64,000 nt of DNA from Streptomyces sp. NRRL F-2664 (GTDB taxonomy: Bacteria; Actinomycetota; Actinomycetes; Streptomycetales; Streptomycetaceae), in contig NZ_JOFX01000026.1 of assembly GCF_000719345.1 (NCBI RefSeq), positions 1 through 64,000 on the forward strand, written 5' to 3'. Positions 45,957 through 53,727 of this stretch are shown here, piece after piece. The notes beneath the pieces are model-generated. The model was not told where the DNA came from, did not search any database, and saw only the letters and a program-made list of their open reading frames with translations. How positions within the stretch are numbered: position 1 is the first letter of the stretch; each line of letters opens with the position of its first letter. Position numbers and translations under genes: made by a program.

Positions 45957-46685
45957 CTAGGGCCCGTGCGAAGCGCCGCTGACCACAGGGGGGTGCTGGG
46001 GCGTCAGTTCGTACGCCGCACCCCCGGTCCGAGGGGGTGCCAGACGGTGCCTCTTGCGCCAGCCGACGACTCCCGCGGCCACCACGGAGACCACGATGAA
46101 ACCGAACGAGACCAGGAACGCCGGGGATCCGGGGGAGGAGGCGCTCGCCCCCGCGATCACGTACGCCGTCGTGTTCGGGACGACGCCGAGCGCCGTCGCG
46201 AGCAGGAAGGGCGTCCAGCCGCAGCGGGACACCGCAGCGGCGTAGTTGGCCACCACGAAGGGCACCCCGGGGAAGAGCCGCACCGCCAGCATCGAGCGGA
46301 AGCCGTGCCGGCTGAGCTGGCCGTCGGCCGCTTCGAGCAGGCGCCCGCGCAGGAACGGACGCAAAGCCTCCTGCCCCATCATCCGCCCGAGCCCGAAGGC
46401 GATGCCGGCGCCCAGCACGGTGCCCCCGACCGCGGCGACGAGGCCGAACTGCGTGCCGAAGACCGCCCCCGCGGCCAGGTTGAGCAGGGGACGCGGCACG
46501 AAGGCCGCGGAGCACACCCCGTACACGGCTGCGAACGACAGGACGGCCGCGCCCACCGGAAGACCGGGGGGCCAGCCCTCGGACAGGATCCGCTGGGGCT
46601 CGTAGACCAGCACGCACCCGCCGGCCGCCGCGAGCAGCACGACGAGCAGCGCCAGCCGGGTCCGGGGCGTGAGGAGGAGGGGCAT
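45957..46685 (-). CDS. TVP38/TMEM64 (SNARE-associated, DedA superfamily) membrane protein
   Basis: A 242-aa membrane protein with about five helices. The conserved core is LNLAAGAVFGTQFGLVAAVG and VRLFPGVPFVVANYAAAVSR, including the FPGxP re-entrant motif. DedA-superfamily members are linked to translocation of undecaprenyl phosphate and other lipids. The start at ATG 46685 has no ribosome site, but TACCCT sits 6 nt before it, so it appears leaderless. uppP follows in the same direction. Confidence 0.8.
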   Translation of the reverse strand: MPLLLTPRTRLALLVVLLAAAGGCVLVYEPQRILSEGWPPGLPVGAAVLSFAAVYGVCSAAFVPRPLLNLAAGAVFGTQFGLVAAVGGTVLGAGIAFGLGRMMGQEALRPFLRGRLLEAADGQLSRHGFRSMLAVRLFPGVPFVVANYAAAVSRCGWTPFLLATALGVVPNTTAYVIAGASASSPGSPAFLVSFGFIVVSVVAAGVVGWRKRHRLAPPRTGGAAYELTPQHPPVVSGASHGP

Positions 46686-47241
46686 CCCGGGAGGGTAGCC
46701 GAGGGATGCGGCATCGCGCCGTAATGCGGGCCTCATGCGGTCGAACGCCGGACGGCCTTCCGGGGCTCCCTCCCAGCCACCACCCCGCGGCCTTCCCCGG
46801 CTTCCCCGCACCGCTGCGCCGCACCCCGTCGAGGGCAGTGACCAAGAACACGCTCCGCCGCCCGCGCAGACCGACTGCACGGCGGTCGCGCCGGACCCGC
46901 CGGCGGCTTCCCTGACGCGCCTCCCGCCGGCCGCCGCCCGCGCGCGAGGCCCTCAAGGACACCTGCCCGGACCCCCGTTCACCCGCCGGTCCACCGGTAA
47001 ACCGTTCGACGGACGCGGCGCGGTCCGGCAGGATCGGGGACATGTCCCGGTACGCCTTCCCCGCAGCGCCGTCCGCAGTCGCGGATGCGCCGAAGGCTGC
47101 CGCGTTCGCGGGCGCACCCGCCCTCGCCGCATGCGACGGCGCACGAAGCTGACCCTTCCCGGATCGTCCGGCGGACCCCGCAGGGGGAGGGTCGGCCCGG
47201 CTCAGGGGTCCCGTCCACGCTTCGAACAACGGGAAAGAGAC
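46686..47241. other. Intergenic region before tuf3, ~556 bp
   Basis: No supported gene is seen. The reading frame of tuf3 stays open upstream, but without a start signal or homologous residues. TTCGAC (47005-47010) and CAGGAT (47029-47034), 18 bp apart, are a weak promoter candidate, which would give a ~200-nt leader. The length suggests regulatory content for tuf3. Confidence 0.4.
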
Positions 47242-48423
47242 ATGGCCAAGACGGCCTTCGTGCGGACCAAGCCGCACCTCAACATCGGCACCATGGGTCA
47301 CGTCGACCACGGCAAGACCACCCTCACCGCCGCCATCACCAAGGTCCTCGCCGAGCGCGGGGGCGCCTCCTTCGTGCCCTTCGACCGCATCGACCGGGCC
47401 CCCGAGGAGGCCCGCAGGGGCATCACCATCAACCTCACGCACGTCGAGTACGAGACCGACACCCGCCACTACGCCCACGTCGACATGCCCGGCCACGCGG
47501 ACTACATCAAGAACATGGTGACCGGGGCCGCGCAGCTCGACGGCGCGATCCTCGTCGTCTCCGCGCTCGACGGGGTCATGCCGCAGACCGCCGAGCACGT
47601 GCTCCTCGCCCGCCAGGTCGGCGTCGACCACATCGTGGTCGCGCTCAACAAGGCCGACGCCGGGGACCCCGAGCTGACCGACCTGGTCGAGCTGGAGGTG
47701 CGCGAGCTGCTCACCGCGCACGGGTACGGCGGCGACGGCGCGCCCGTCGTCCGGGTCTCCGGGCTCCGGGCGCTGGAGGGCGAGCCACGGTGGACCGGGG
47801 CGATCGAGGCCCTGCTGGACGCCGTCGACACCTACGTGCCGACGCCGGTGCGGTACACGCAGGCGCCCTTCCTGCTCCCGGTGGAGAACGTGCTCACCAT
47901 CACCGGCCGCGGCACGGTCGTCACCGGCGCGGTCGAGCGCGGCAGCGTGCGCCTCGGCGACCCCGTCGCCGTCCTGGGCGGTGACGGCGAGCCGGTCGAG
48001 ACGGTCGTCACCGGCCTGGAGACCTTCGGCAGGCCCATGGAGTCCGCCGAGGCCGGGGACAACGTGGCCCTGCTGCTGCGCGGCGTGCCCCGCGACGGCG
48101 TGCGCCGCGGGCACGTGGTGGCCGCGCCCGGCAGCGTGACGCCGCAGCGCCGCTTCAGCGCGCAGGTCTACGTGCTGTCCGGGCGCGAGGGCGGCCGGAC
48201 CACCCCGGTCGCCAGCGGCTACCGGCCGCAGTTCTACATCCGCACCGCCGACGTGGTGGGGGACGTGGACCTGGGGACCGCGGGCGTCGCCCGGCCCGGC
48301 GAGACGGTCACGATGACCGTCGAGCTCGGACGGGACGTCCCGCTGGAGGCGGGCCTCGGGTTCGCGATCCGCGAGGGCGGACGGACCGTCGGTGCGGGGA
48401 CGGTGACGGCCGTCCTGGGCTGA
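47242..48423 (+). CDS. tuf: Elongation factor Tu, divergent third type (EF-Tu3)
   Basis: A 393-aa GTPase that would carry aminoacyl-tRNA to the ribosome. The G motifs are intact: GHVDHGKT (19-26), [14 protein letters not shown] with the catalytic histidine, NKAD, and SGLRALEG for SAL. Several invariant positions differ from housekeeping EF-Tu (Cys to Met in DCPGH, NKCDMV to NKADAG, Ala to Gly in SAL). The Gly/Arg-rich, high-GC third-domain codons also point to the tuf3 paralogue known from Streptomyces. It is not next to fusA or rps genes. Ribosome site GGGAAAGAG. Confidence 0.92.
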   Translation: MAKTAFVRTKPHLNIGTMGHVDHGKTTLTAAITKVLAERGGASFVPFDRIDRAPEEARRGITINLTHVEYETDTRHYAHVDMPGHADYIKNMVTGAAQLDGAILVVSALDGVMPQTAEHVLLARQVGVDHIVVALNKADAGDPELTDLVELEVRELLTAHGYGGDGAPVVRVSGLRALEGEPRWTGAIEALLDAVDTYVPTPVRYTQAPFLLPVENVLTITGRGTVVTGAVERGSVRLGDPVAVLGGDGEPVETVVTGLETFGRPMESAEAGDNVALLLRGVPRDGVRRGHVVAAPGSVTPQRRFSAQVYVLSGREGGRTTPVASGYRPQFYIRTADVVGDVDLGTAGVARPGETVTMTVELGRDVPLEAGLGFAIREGGRTVGAGTVTAVLG

Positions 48424-48511
48424 CCCGCCCGAGAGGGACCCCCCCGTGGTGACGGCAGGACGGCTGCGCCAGACTGCCGTCACCACAGGCATGCACGGAG
48501 GGCGGGCGGAG

Positions 48512-49369
48512 ATGGGCGGCGGCACGGCACTGGTGCTCGGCGGTGGCGGACTGACCGGCATCGGCTGGGAGTGCGGGATCCTCTACGGGCTCGCCCGCGC
48601 GGGAGTGGACCTCACCACCGCCGACCTGGTCGTCGGCACGTCCGCCGGCTCGGTGGTCGGCGCCCAGCTCACCGCCGGCCGGCTGGACCCGCAGGAGCTG
48701 TACGAACGCCAGCTGGGCGACGCCTCCGGGGAGACCGTCGCGAAGCTGGGCGCGGGCGTCATCGCCCGGTACGCGCTGGCGATGGCCCGTTCACGCGGGG
48801 ATGCGGCCGGCTACCGCCGACGGGTCGGAGCCATGGCCCTGGCCGCGGACACCGGCCCCGAGGCCGAACGCCGCAAGGTGCTGGCCGCCCGGCTGGTCTC
48901 CCACGAGTGGCCCGAGCGGCGGCTCGTGATCACCGCCGTCGACGCGCTCACCGGCGACCTGAAGGCCTTCGACCGGGACAGCGGCAGCGGGCTCGTCGAC
49001 GCGGTCGCCGCGAGCTGCGCCGTGCCCGGCGTGTGGCCGCCGGTCACGGTCGGCGGGCGCCGCTTCATCGACGGAGGCATCCGCTCCGCCACCAACGCCG
49101 ACCTCGCCGCCGGCTCGGCACGCGTGGTGATCATCGCTCCGATCGCCCTCGGCTCCGGGCTCGTCCCCGCACCGGCTGTACAGGCGGCCCGGCTGCGGGC
49201 TGCGGGGGCCCGGGTCCTGCTCATCACCCCGTCGGCCGCGGCCCGCAAGGCCTTCGGGCGCAACGTACTCGACCCCGGCCGTCGCGATCCGGCCGCCCGA
49301 GCCGGCCTGGTGCAGGCCGCGGAGTATGTCGCGGAGGCGGCCGCCGTCTGGTCGGACCCGGCGGCCTGA
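48512..49369 (+). CDS. Patatin-like phospholipase family protein
   Basis: A 285-aa serine lipase-like protein. The oxyanion loop GGGGLTGIGWE, nucleophile S44 in VGTSAGSVV and catalytic aspartate D187 in FIDGGI are all present. It would hydrolyse acyl esters of lipids. ATG at 48512 is chosen because GGAGGG lies 9 nt upstream; ATG 48491 is an alternative. It follows tuf3 by ~90 bp without obvious functional link. Confidence 0.85.
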   Translation: MGGGTALVLGGGGLTGIGWECGILYGLARAGVDLTTADLVVGTSAGSVVGAQLTAGRLDPQELYERQLGDASGETVAKLGAGVIARYALAMARSRGDAAGYRRRVGAMALAADTGPEAERRKVLAARLVSHEWPERRLVITAVDALTGDLKAFDRDSGSGLVDAVAASCAVPGVWPPVTVGGRRFIDGGIRSATNADLAAGSARVVIIAPIALGSGLVPAPAVQAARLRAAGARVLLITPSAAARKAFGRNVLDPGRRDPAARAGLVQAAEYVAEAAAVWSDPAA

Positions 49370-49430
49370 CGCCCGGCGCCGCCCGCGGTCCGCCGTCCGG
49401 GGCCGTGGAGGGGTGCCGGACAATGGAGCG

Positions 49431-50279
49431 GTGAGCGACGAACGGATCCCGGTGGTACGGGACGTGGGCCAGGGCACCGCCAAGCTGATGCCGGACGTCG
49501 ACGGGGAACGGGCCTGGCTGCTGACCGTCGACGGGGCCCCGCAGTCCTATGTGGACCTGGACGATCCGCTGCACCTGGAATTCGAGTACGTACGCCGCCT
49601 CGCGCACGTCCTCGACTGCGCGGCGGAGCCGGGACGCCCGCTGGACCTACTGCACCTGGGCGGCGGTGCGCTCACCCTGCCCCGCTACGCCGCCGCCACC
49701 CGGCCCGGCTCCCGGCAGGAGGTGGTGGAGTTGGACGCGGGCCTGGTCGAGCTGGTCACCGAGCACCTGCCGCTGCCGGCGGATTCCGGGATCACGGTGC
49801 ACACCGCGGACGCCCGGGCCTGGCTGGGGGGCGCGCCCGCGCGGAGCGCGGACATGGTGGTGGCCGACGTGTTCGGCGGCTCGCGGGTGCCGGCGCAGCT
49901 GACCTCCCTGGAGTACGCGCGGGAAGCCGCCCGCGTACTGCGGCCCGGCGGGCTGTACGCGGCGAACCTGGCGGACGGGGCGCCCTTCGACTTCCTGCGG
50001 AGCCAGCTGGCCAACTTCGCGACCGCCTTCGCGGAGCTCGCCCTCCTCGCCGAGCCGTCCGTGCTCAGGGGCCGGCGCTTCGGGAACGCCGTGCTGCTGG
50101 CCTGCGACACCCCGCTGGACGTGGCGGCGCTGGCCCGCCGGTGCGCGTCCGACGCCTTCCCCGCCCGGGTCGAGTACGGCGACGGCCTCGCCCGCTTCCT
50201 CCGGGGCGCGGCCCCCGTCGCCGACGCCGACGCCGGCCCCTCGCCCGCGCCGCCGGAGGGCGCCTTCAGCCTGGGGTGA
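49431..50279 (+). CDS. Spermidine synthase-like methyltransferase-fold protein
   Basis: A 282-aa protein with a Rossmann-like methyltransferase fold in the spermidine-synthase group. DLLHLGGGALTLPRYAA forms the nucleotide loop, EVVELDAGLVELV the acidic strand-2 motif and DMVVADVFGGSRVP the next. The canonical aspartates and Tyr of true aminopropyltransferases are not obvious, so polyamine synthesis is unproven. The GTG is leaderless: GACAAT ends 6 nt before it. Its end overlaps the convergent MFS gene by 14 nt. Confidence 0.78.
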   Translation: MSDERIPVVRDVGQGTAKLMPDVDGERAWLLTVDGAPQSYVDLDDPLHLEFEYVRRLAHVLDCAAEPGRPLDLLHLGGGALTLPRYAAATRPGSRQEVVELDAGLVELVTEHLPLPADSGITVHTADARAWLGGAPARSADMVVADVFGGSRVPAQLTSLEYAREAARVLRPGGLYAANLADGAPFDFLRSQLANFATAFAELALLAEPSVLRGRRFGNAVLLACDTPLDVAALARRCASDAFPARVEYGDGLARFLRGAAPVADADAGPSPAPPEGAFSLG

Positions 50280-51621
50280 GACGGGACGAGGGCGACGCGG
50301 AGGCGGACGCGGCCGCGGACCCGGGTGCGGCGTCGGCCGCGACGGGACCGACGCTCGTGCGGCCGGACGGCCTGCGCGTCATGCGGCGCACGTCCGGGAC
50401 GAGCAGGACCAGGGCCGTGACGAGGACGACCAGGCCGGCGCAGCCCCACAGGGCCTCGGTCCGCCCGAAGGCCGATTCGACCGGGCCCGCCAGGGCCGTG
50501 GCCAGCGGGAGCATCGAGACCGACCCGAACCAGTCGTAGGCGGAGACCCGGGAGAACTTCTCCTCGGGGATCTCCTGGTGCATCGTCGTCATCCAGTTCA
50601 CGCCGAAGACCTCGATCGCGGCTCCGCTGACGAACATCACCGCGCACAGCCCCCACACCGGCAGCGGTACGGCCAGGCCCGCGGACGGCAGCGCCAGCGG
50701 GAACACGCACAGCGTGCCGACCAGCAGCAGCCGCCGGGGCTTCCACACCATCATCAGGACGGCCCCGGCGATGGTGCCGACCCCGAACAGGGCCAGGGCC
50801 AGCCCCCAGGGCGCCGACCCGCCCAGCCGGTCCCGGGCGACCAGCGGACCGTAGACCGCCTCCGCGGCGCCGACGACGGCCACGACGACGGAGAACTGCA
50901 GGACGATGCTCCACAGCCAGGGCCGGGTGTGGAACTCCACCCAGCCCTCCCGCAGATCGGCCAGCAGCCCGCCGCCGGCGGCCCGGTCGGGCGTACCGCT
51001 GACGTCGAGGAAGGCGCGCATCGCCCCGGCGACCGCGAACGCCGCCGCGTCCACGGCGAGCACCCAGCCCGGGCCCATCGCGGCGATCATGGCTCCGCCG
51101 AGGGCCGCTCCGCCGATGCCCGCGCCGTTCATGGCCATGCGGAAGAGGGCGAAGGCGCGGTTGGCGTGTTCACCGGAGACCGTGGACAGCAGCATGCCCT
51201 CGGCCGCCGGGTTGAAGAAGGCCGTACCGGTGCCGCACAGGGCGGTCAGCAGCATCATCTGCCACAGCTGCGGGTCGCCGGTGAGGACGAGCAGCGCGAA
51301 GACGGCCTGGGAGAGGCAGTTGAGGGCATTGGCCGCGACCATCACCCGGTGGCGCGGCAGCCGGTCGGCCACGGCGCCGCCGACGAGCAGGAAGAGGACG
51401 AGCGGGAGTGTGCGGGCGGCCGCGACGAGGCCCACGTCGCCGCTCGATCCGCCGGCTTCCAGGACGGCGAAGGCGGAGGCGATGAGCGCTCCGTGACTGC
51501 CGAGGTTGGTGACCACCGCGGCGCCCGTGAGCAGGGTGTAGTTGCGGCCGGCCCACTCCGGGCGGCTGCGGCGGGGGCGGGGCGCGGGCGTACGGTGCGG
51601 TGCGGCGGGGGGAGAACTCAC
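50266..51621 (-). CDS. MFS transporter (12-TM, DHA3/EntS-like)
   Basis: A 451-aa exporter with about 12 hydrophobic helices. Typical segments are LTGAAVVTNLGSHGALIASA and the motif-A loop GGAVADRLPRHRVMVAAN; FNPAAEGMLLSTV and MNGAGIGGAALGGAM follow. The family exports siderophores, macrolides or other small molecules; no siderophore genes are nearby. Start GTG. It is convergent with the spermidine-synthase-like gene (14-nt overlap). The Ser/Ala-rich C-terminal tail is cytoplasmic. Confidence 0.83.
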   Translation of the reverse strand: MSSPPAAPHRTPAPRPRRSRPEWAGRNYTLLTGAAVVTNLGSHGALIASAFAVLEAGGSSGDVGLVAAARTLPLVLFLLVGGAVADRLPRHRVMVAANALNCLSQAVFALLVLTGDPQLWQMMLLTALCGTGTAFFNPAAEGMLLSTVSGEHANRAFALFRMAMNGAGIGGAALGGAMIAAMGPGWVLAVDAAAFAVAGAMRAFLDVSGTPDRAAGGGLLADLREGWVEFHTRPWLWSIVLQFSVVVAVVGAAEAVYGPLVARDRLGGSAPWGLALALFGVGTIAGAVLMMVWKPRRLLLVGTLCVFPLALPSAGLAVPLPVWGLCAVMFVSGAAIEVFGVNWMTTMHQEIPEEKFSRVSAYDWFGSVSMLPLATALAGPVESAFGRTEALWGCAGLVVLVTALVLLVPDVRRMTRRPSGRTSVGPVAADAAPGSAAASASASPSSRLTPG

Positions 51622-51698
51622 CCCCGGACTATCGCCGCCCCGGGCCCGGAATCCAAACGGACTCCGGGCGCCGGGGCGGGGACGGGCTCAGCCGGAGA

Positions 51699-52706
51699 TC
51701 ATCCCGTGGTGAGCCGGATGGAGCTGAGGATCTTGTCGGAGATCTCCGTGGGGACCTCTTCCTTCACGCCGGCCGCGGTGACCAGAGCGAAGCTGGCGAA
51801 GTCGCCCGCGGCGTTCTTGAAGGCGAAGCCGACCGCCTTGCCGTCGGTGGAGCACTTGTGCTCCTTCTTCACGTTCGGCGCGGTCGCGACCACCATGTGG
51901 CCCTTGATGCCGGAGGAGGTCGTGAACTCCTTGGGCTCGGTCACCTTGACCGTCCCCTTGGGCTCCTTCTGCGCGAAGCCCGCCCACACCCAGGTGCCGG
52001 TGTTGTCCGTGGCCGCCTGGGCGGTGTCCTTGGCGCCCTGGGCTCCCTTGACGCCGCTGTCGGCGATCGAGAACTTCTCCAGGTTGCCGTCGGCGTCCTT
52101 GTCGACCGTGCACCACTCGCGCTTGAGGGTGGCGGTACCGGACATCGTGATGACGGGCTTGCCGTCGTTCTTGACCTCGTCGTCGTAGAAGAGCGAGACG
52201 CCGGGGTCGTTGACGTTCCACTCCTGCGGGACGTCGTAGGCGACGTTGTACTTCGTGTTGGTGACGACCTTCCAGCCCGGGACGACGGGCTGCATGGCGC
52301 CGCCGGCCCGCGGGTTGGGGCTGCTGCCGGCCGGGGCCGGCGCCTCGACGGGGGCGCTCGCGGCGGGCGGCTTGTCGTTGGCCTCGGTGGTCTTGTCGTC
52401 CCGGGTCAGGACGTACGCGCCGGTCGCGGCGGCGGCCACGACGACCGCGGAGGCCGCGACGATGGCCACGGTCTTCGTCGAGTAGGGGCTCCCGCCGGAG
52501 GCCTGCGGCTGCTGGGGCGGCTGGGGCTGGCCCCAGTGCTGGCCCGACGGCTGCTGGTAGCCGGGCTGCTGCGGGTATCCGTAACCGGGCTGCTGCTGGT
52601 ACGGGTTCGGCTGCGCCGGCTGTCCCGGCGGCTGCGCGTACGGGTTCTGATGCGCGTCCTGGGGGTTCTGCTCGCCCCCGGGCGGCTGCTGCTGTCCTGG
52701 CCACAT
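51699..52706 (-). CDS. Single-pass membrane protein with Pro/Gln-rich N-terminus
   Basis: A 335-aa protein. Residues 1-75 are a repetitive Pro/Gln/Tyr-rich cytoplasmic tail (PYQQQPGYGYPQQPGYQ). A membrane helix covers ~79-100 (VAIVAASAVVVAAAATGAYV). The rest is an extracytoplasmic domain with two cysteines (REWCTVDKD, EHKCSTDG) that could form a disulfide. The architecture is common in Streptomyces; no enzymatic motif is known. The start ATG has no clear ribosome site and TATCGT lies 8 nt before it. Confidence 0.75.
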   Translation of the reverse strand: MWPGQQQPPGGEQNPQDAHQNPYAQPPGQPAQPNPYQQQPGYGYPQQPGYQQPSGQHWGQPQPPQQPQASGGSPYSTKTVAIVAASAVVVAAAATGAYVLTRDDKTTEANDKPPAASAPVEAPAPAGSSPNPRAGGAMQPVVPGWKVVTNTKYNVAYDVPQEWNVNDPGVSLFYDDEVKNDGKPVITMSGTATLKREWCTVDKDADGNLEKFSIADSGVKGAQGAKDTAQAATDNTGTWVWAGFAQKEPKGTVKVTEPKEFTTSSGIKGHMVVATAPNVKKEHKCSTDGKAVGFAFKNAAGDFASFALVTAAGVKEEVPTEISDKILSSIRLTTG

Positions 52707-52802
52707 GGCCGGTAACGATAGTGGGAGCGGTCGGTGGGAGCCACGGCCGCCCCCCGGTGACCTCTGGTCAATCCTGTCTACTCGCGGGTAACATCGCGTC
52801 CC

Positions 52803-53255
52803 ATGAGCGCAGACCAGATGAACGTGGGCGAACTGCTCGCCGCCACCGTGCCGATGGCCCGAACCCTGAACCTCGAGTTCCTGGAGACCACCCCCGAGCG
52901 CGCCGTCGTCCGGCTCCCGGACCAGCCCGACTTCCACAACCACGTCGGCGGCCCGCACGCCGGCGCCATGTTCACCCTCGCCGAGTCCGCGAGCGGCGCC
53001 ATCGTCCTGGCCGCCTTCGGTGAGCAGCTCTCCCGGGCCGTGCCCCTCGCCGTCAAGGCCGAGATCGGCTACAAGAAGCTCGCCAAGGGCGTCGTCACCG
53101 CCACCGCCACCCTCGGCCGCCCGGCCGCGGAGGTCGTCGCCGAACTCGACGCCGGCGGCCGCCCCGAGTTCCCGGTCACCGTCGCCATCCAGCGCGAGGA
53201 CGAGGCCGTGACGGGCGAGATGACGGTCGTCTGGACCCTGCGCCCCAACGCCTGA
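52803..53255 (+). CDS. Hotdog-fold thioesterase-like (DUF4442/PaaI-type) protein
   Basis: A 150-aa hotdog-fold protein. HNHVGGPHAGAMFTLAES is the central helix with the conserved HxGxxF-type substrate loop, and EIGYKKLAKGVVTATATL the following strands. Acyl-CoA thioester hydrolysis is the usual role; the acyl group is not predictable. The ATG has no ribosome site and TAACAT lies 8 nt before it, suggesting a near-leaderless transcript. It diverges from the Pro/Gln-rich membrane protein gene. Confidence 0.8.
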   Translation: MSADQMNVGELLAATVPMARTLNLEFLETTPERAVVRLPDQPDFHNHVGGPHAGAMFTLAESASGAIVLAAFGEQLSRAVPLAVKAEIGYKKLAKGVVTATATLGRPAAEVVAELDAGGRPEFPVTVAIQREDEAVTGEMTVVWTLRPNA

Positions 53256-53265
53256 CACCGGTCGC

Positions 53266-53303
53266 GTACGTGCCCGCCGCTCCTGCGAGCAGCGGGCGCG
53301 TAC
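53266..53303 (+). terminator. Terminator after the thioesterase gene
   Basis: A 17-bp stem with two mismatches (GTACGTGCCCGCCGCTC against GAGCAGCGGGCGCGTAC) around a CTGC loop, followed by TGCTTT. Confidence 0.8.
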
Positions 53304-53411
53304 TGCTTTCCGGCACGCCGGGGCGCAACCGGGTGCACCGGCCGTGCCGTCGTACGGGCGGGGCCCCACCGGACGGTCTAGAGTCCTCGCACGACGATGG
53401 AGGGGGCACGC

Positions 53412-53612
53412 GTGGCCAAGGTCAATATCAGCCTCGACGCCGAACTGGTGGTGGAGGTGATGGTGCTCGCCGGGGTCGGCTCACCGCAGGACGCGGTCGA
53501 GGCCGTCGTCCGGGACTACATCGCCCGCGGACACCGCACCGAGGCGCGCATCCAGAGCCAGGATGAGCCCCGGCGCGTCGCCGACGGCCTGCCGCCCCGG
53601 CCGGAGGGCTGA
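53412..53612 (+). CDS. Ribbon-helix-helix (VapB/DUF2191-like) antitoxin-like protein, orphan
   Basis: A 66-aa protein. The N-terminal VNISLDAELVVEVMVLAG and AVEAVVRDYIAR match the ribbon-helix-helix DNA-binding fold of VapB-type antitoxins. The C-terminal tail (RIQSQDEPRRVADG) would contact a toxin, yet no VapC (PIN) gene follows; a GH3 gene does. The GTG has GGAGGGGG 5 nt upstream. It may be a solitary regulator or a remnant whose toxin is lost. Confidence 0.75.
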   Translation: MAKVNISLDAELVVEVMVLAGVGSPQDAVEAVVRDYIARGHRTEARIQSQDEPRRVADGLPPRPEG

Positions 53613-53727
53613 ACCTGCGCGCCCGCGGTGGCGCGTCCCGGTCCCGTGCGTGCCCGTACGGCGCACAGTGGCCCGGGGGGCGGTCCGGCGAGGGCCGCTC
53701 CCGCCCACAGGCGCCGCAGGGAGCACC

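Noticed and set aside
46735..47241. N-terminal extension of EF-Tu
   Set aside because: The frame stays open upstream but EF-Tu proteins begin at MAKTAF here, with a ribosome site just before it; the extension is Pro/Arg-rich noise.
44740..48561. 1273-codon leftward frame spanning uppP to tuf3
   Set aside because: Reads through several unrelated genes; only the last 58 codons, with their own start and ribosome site, are credible.
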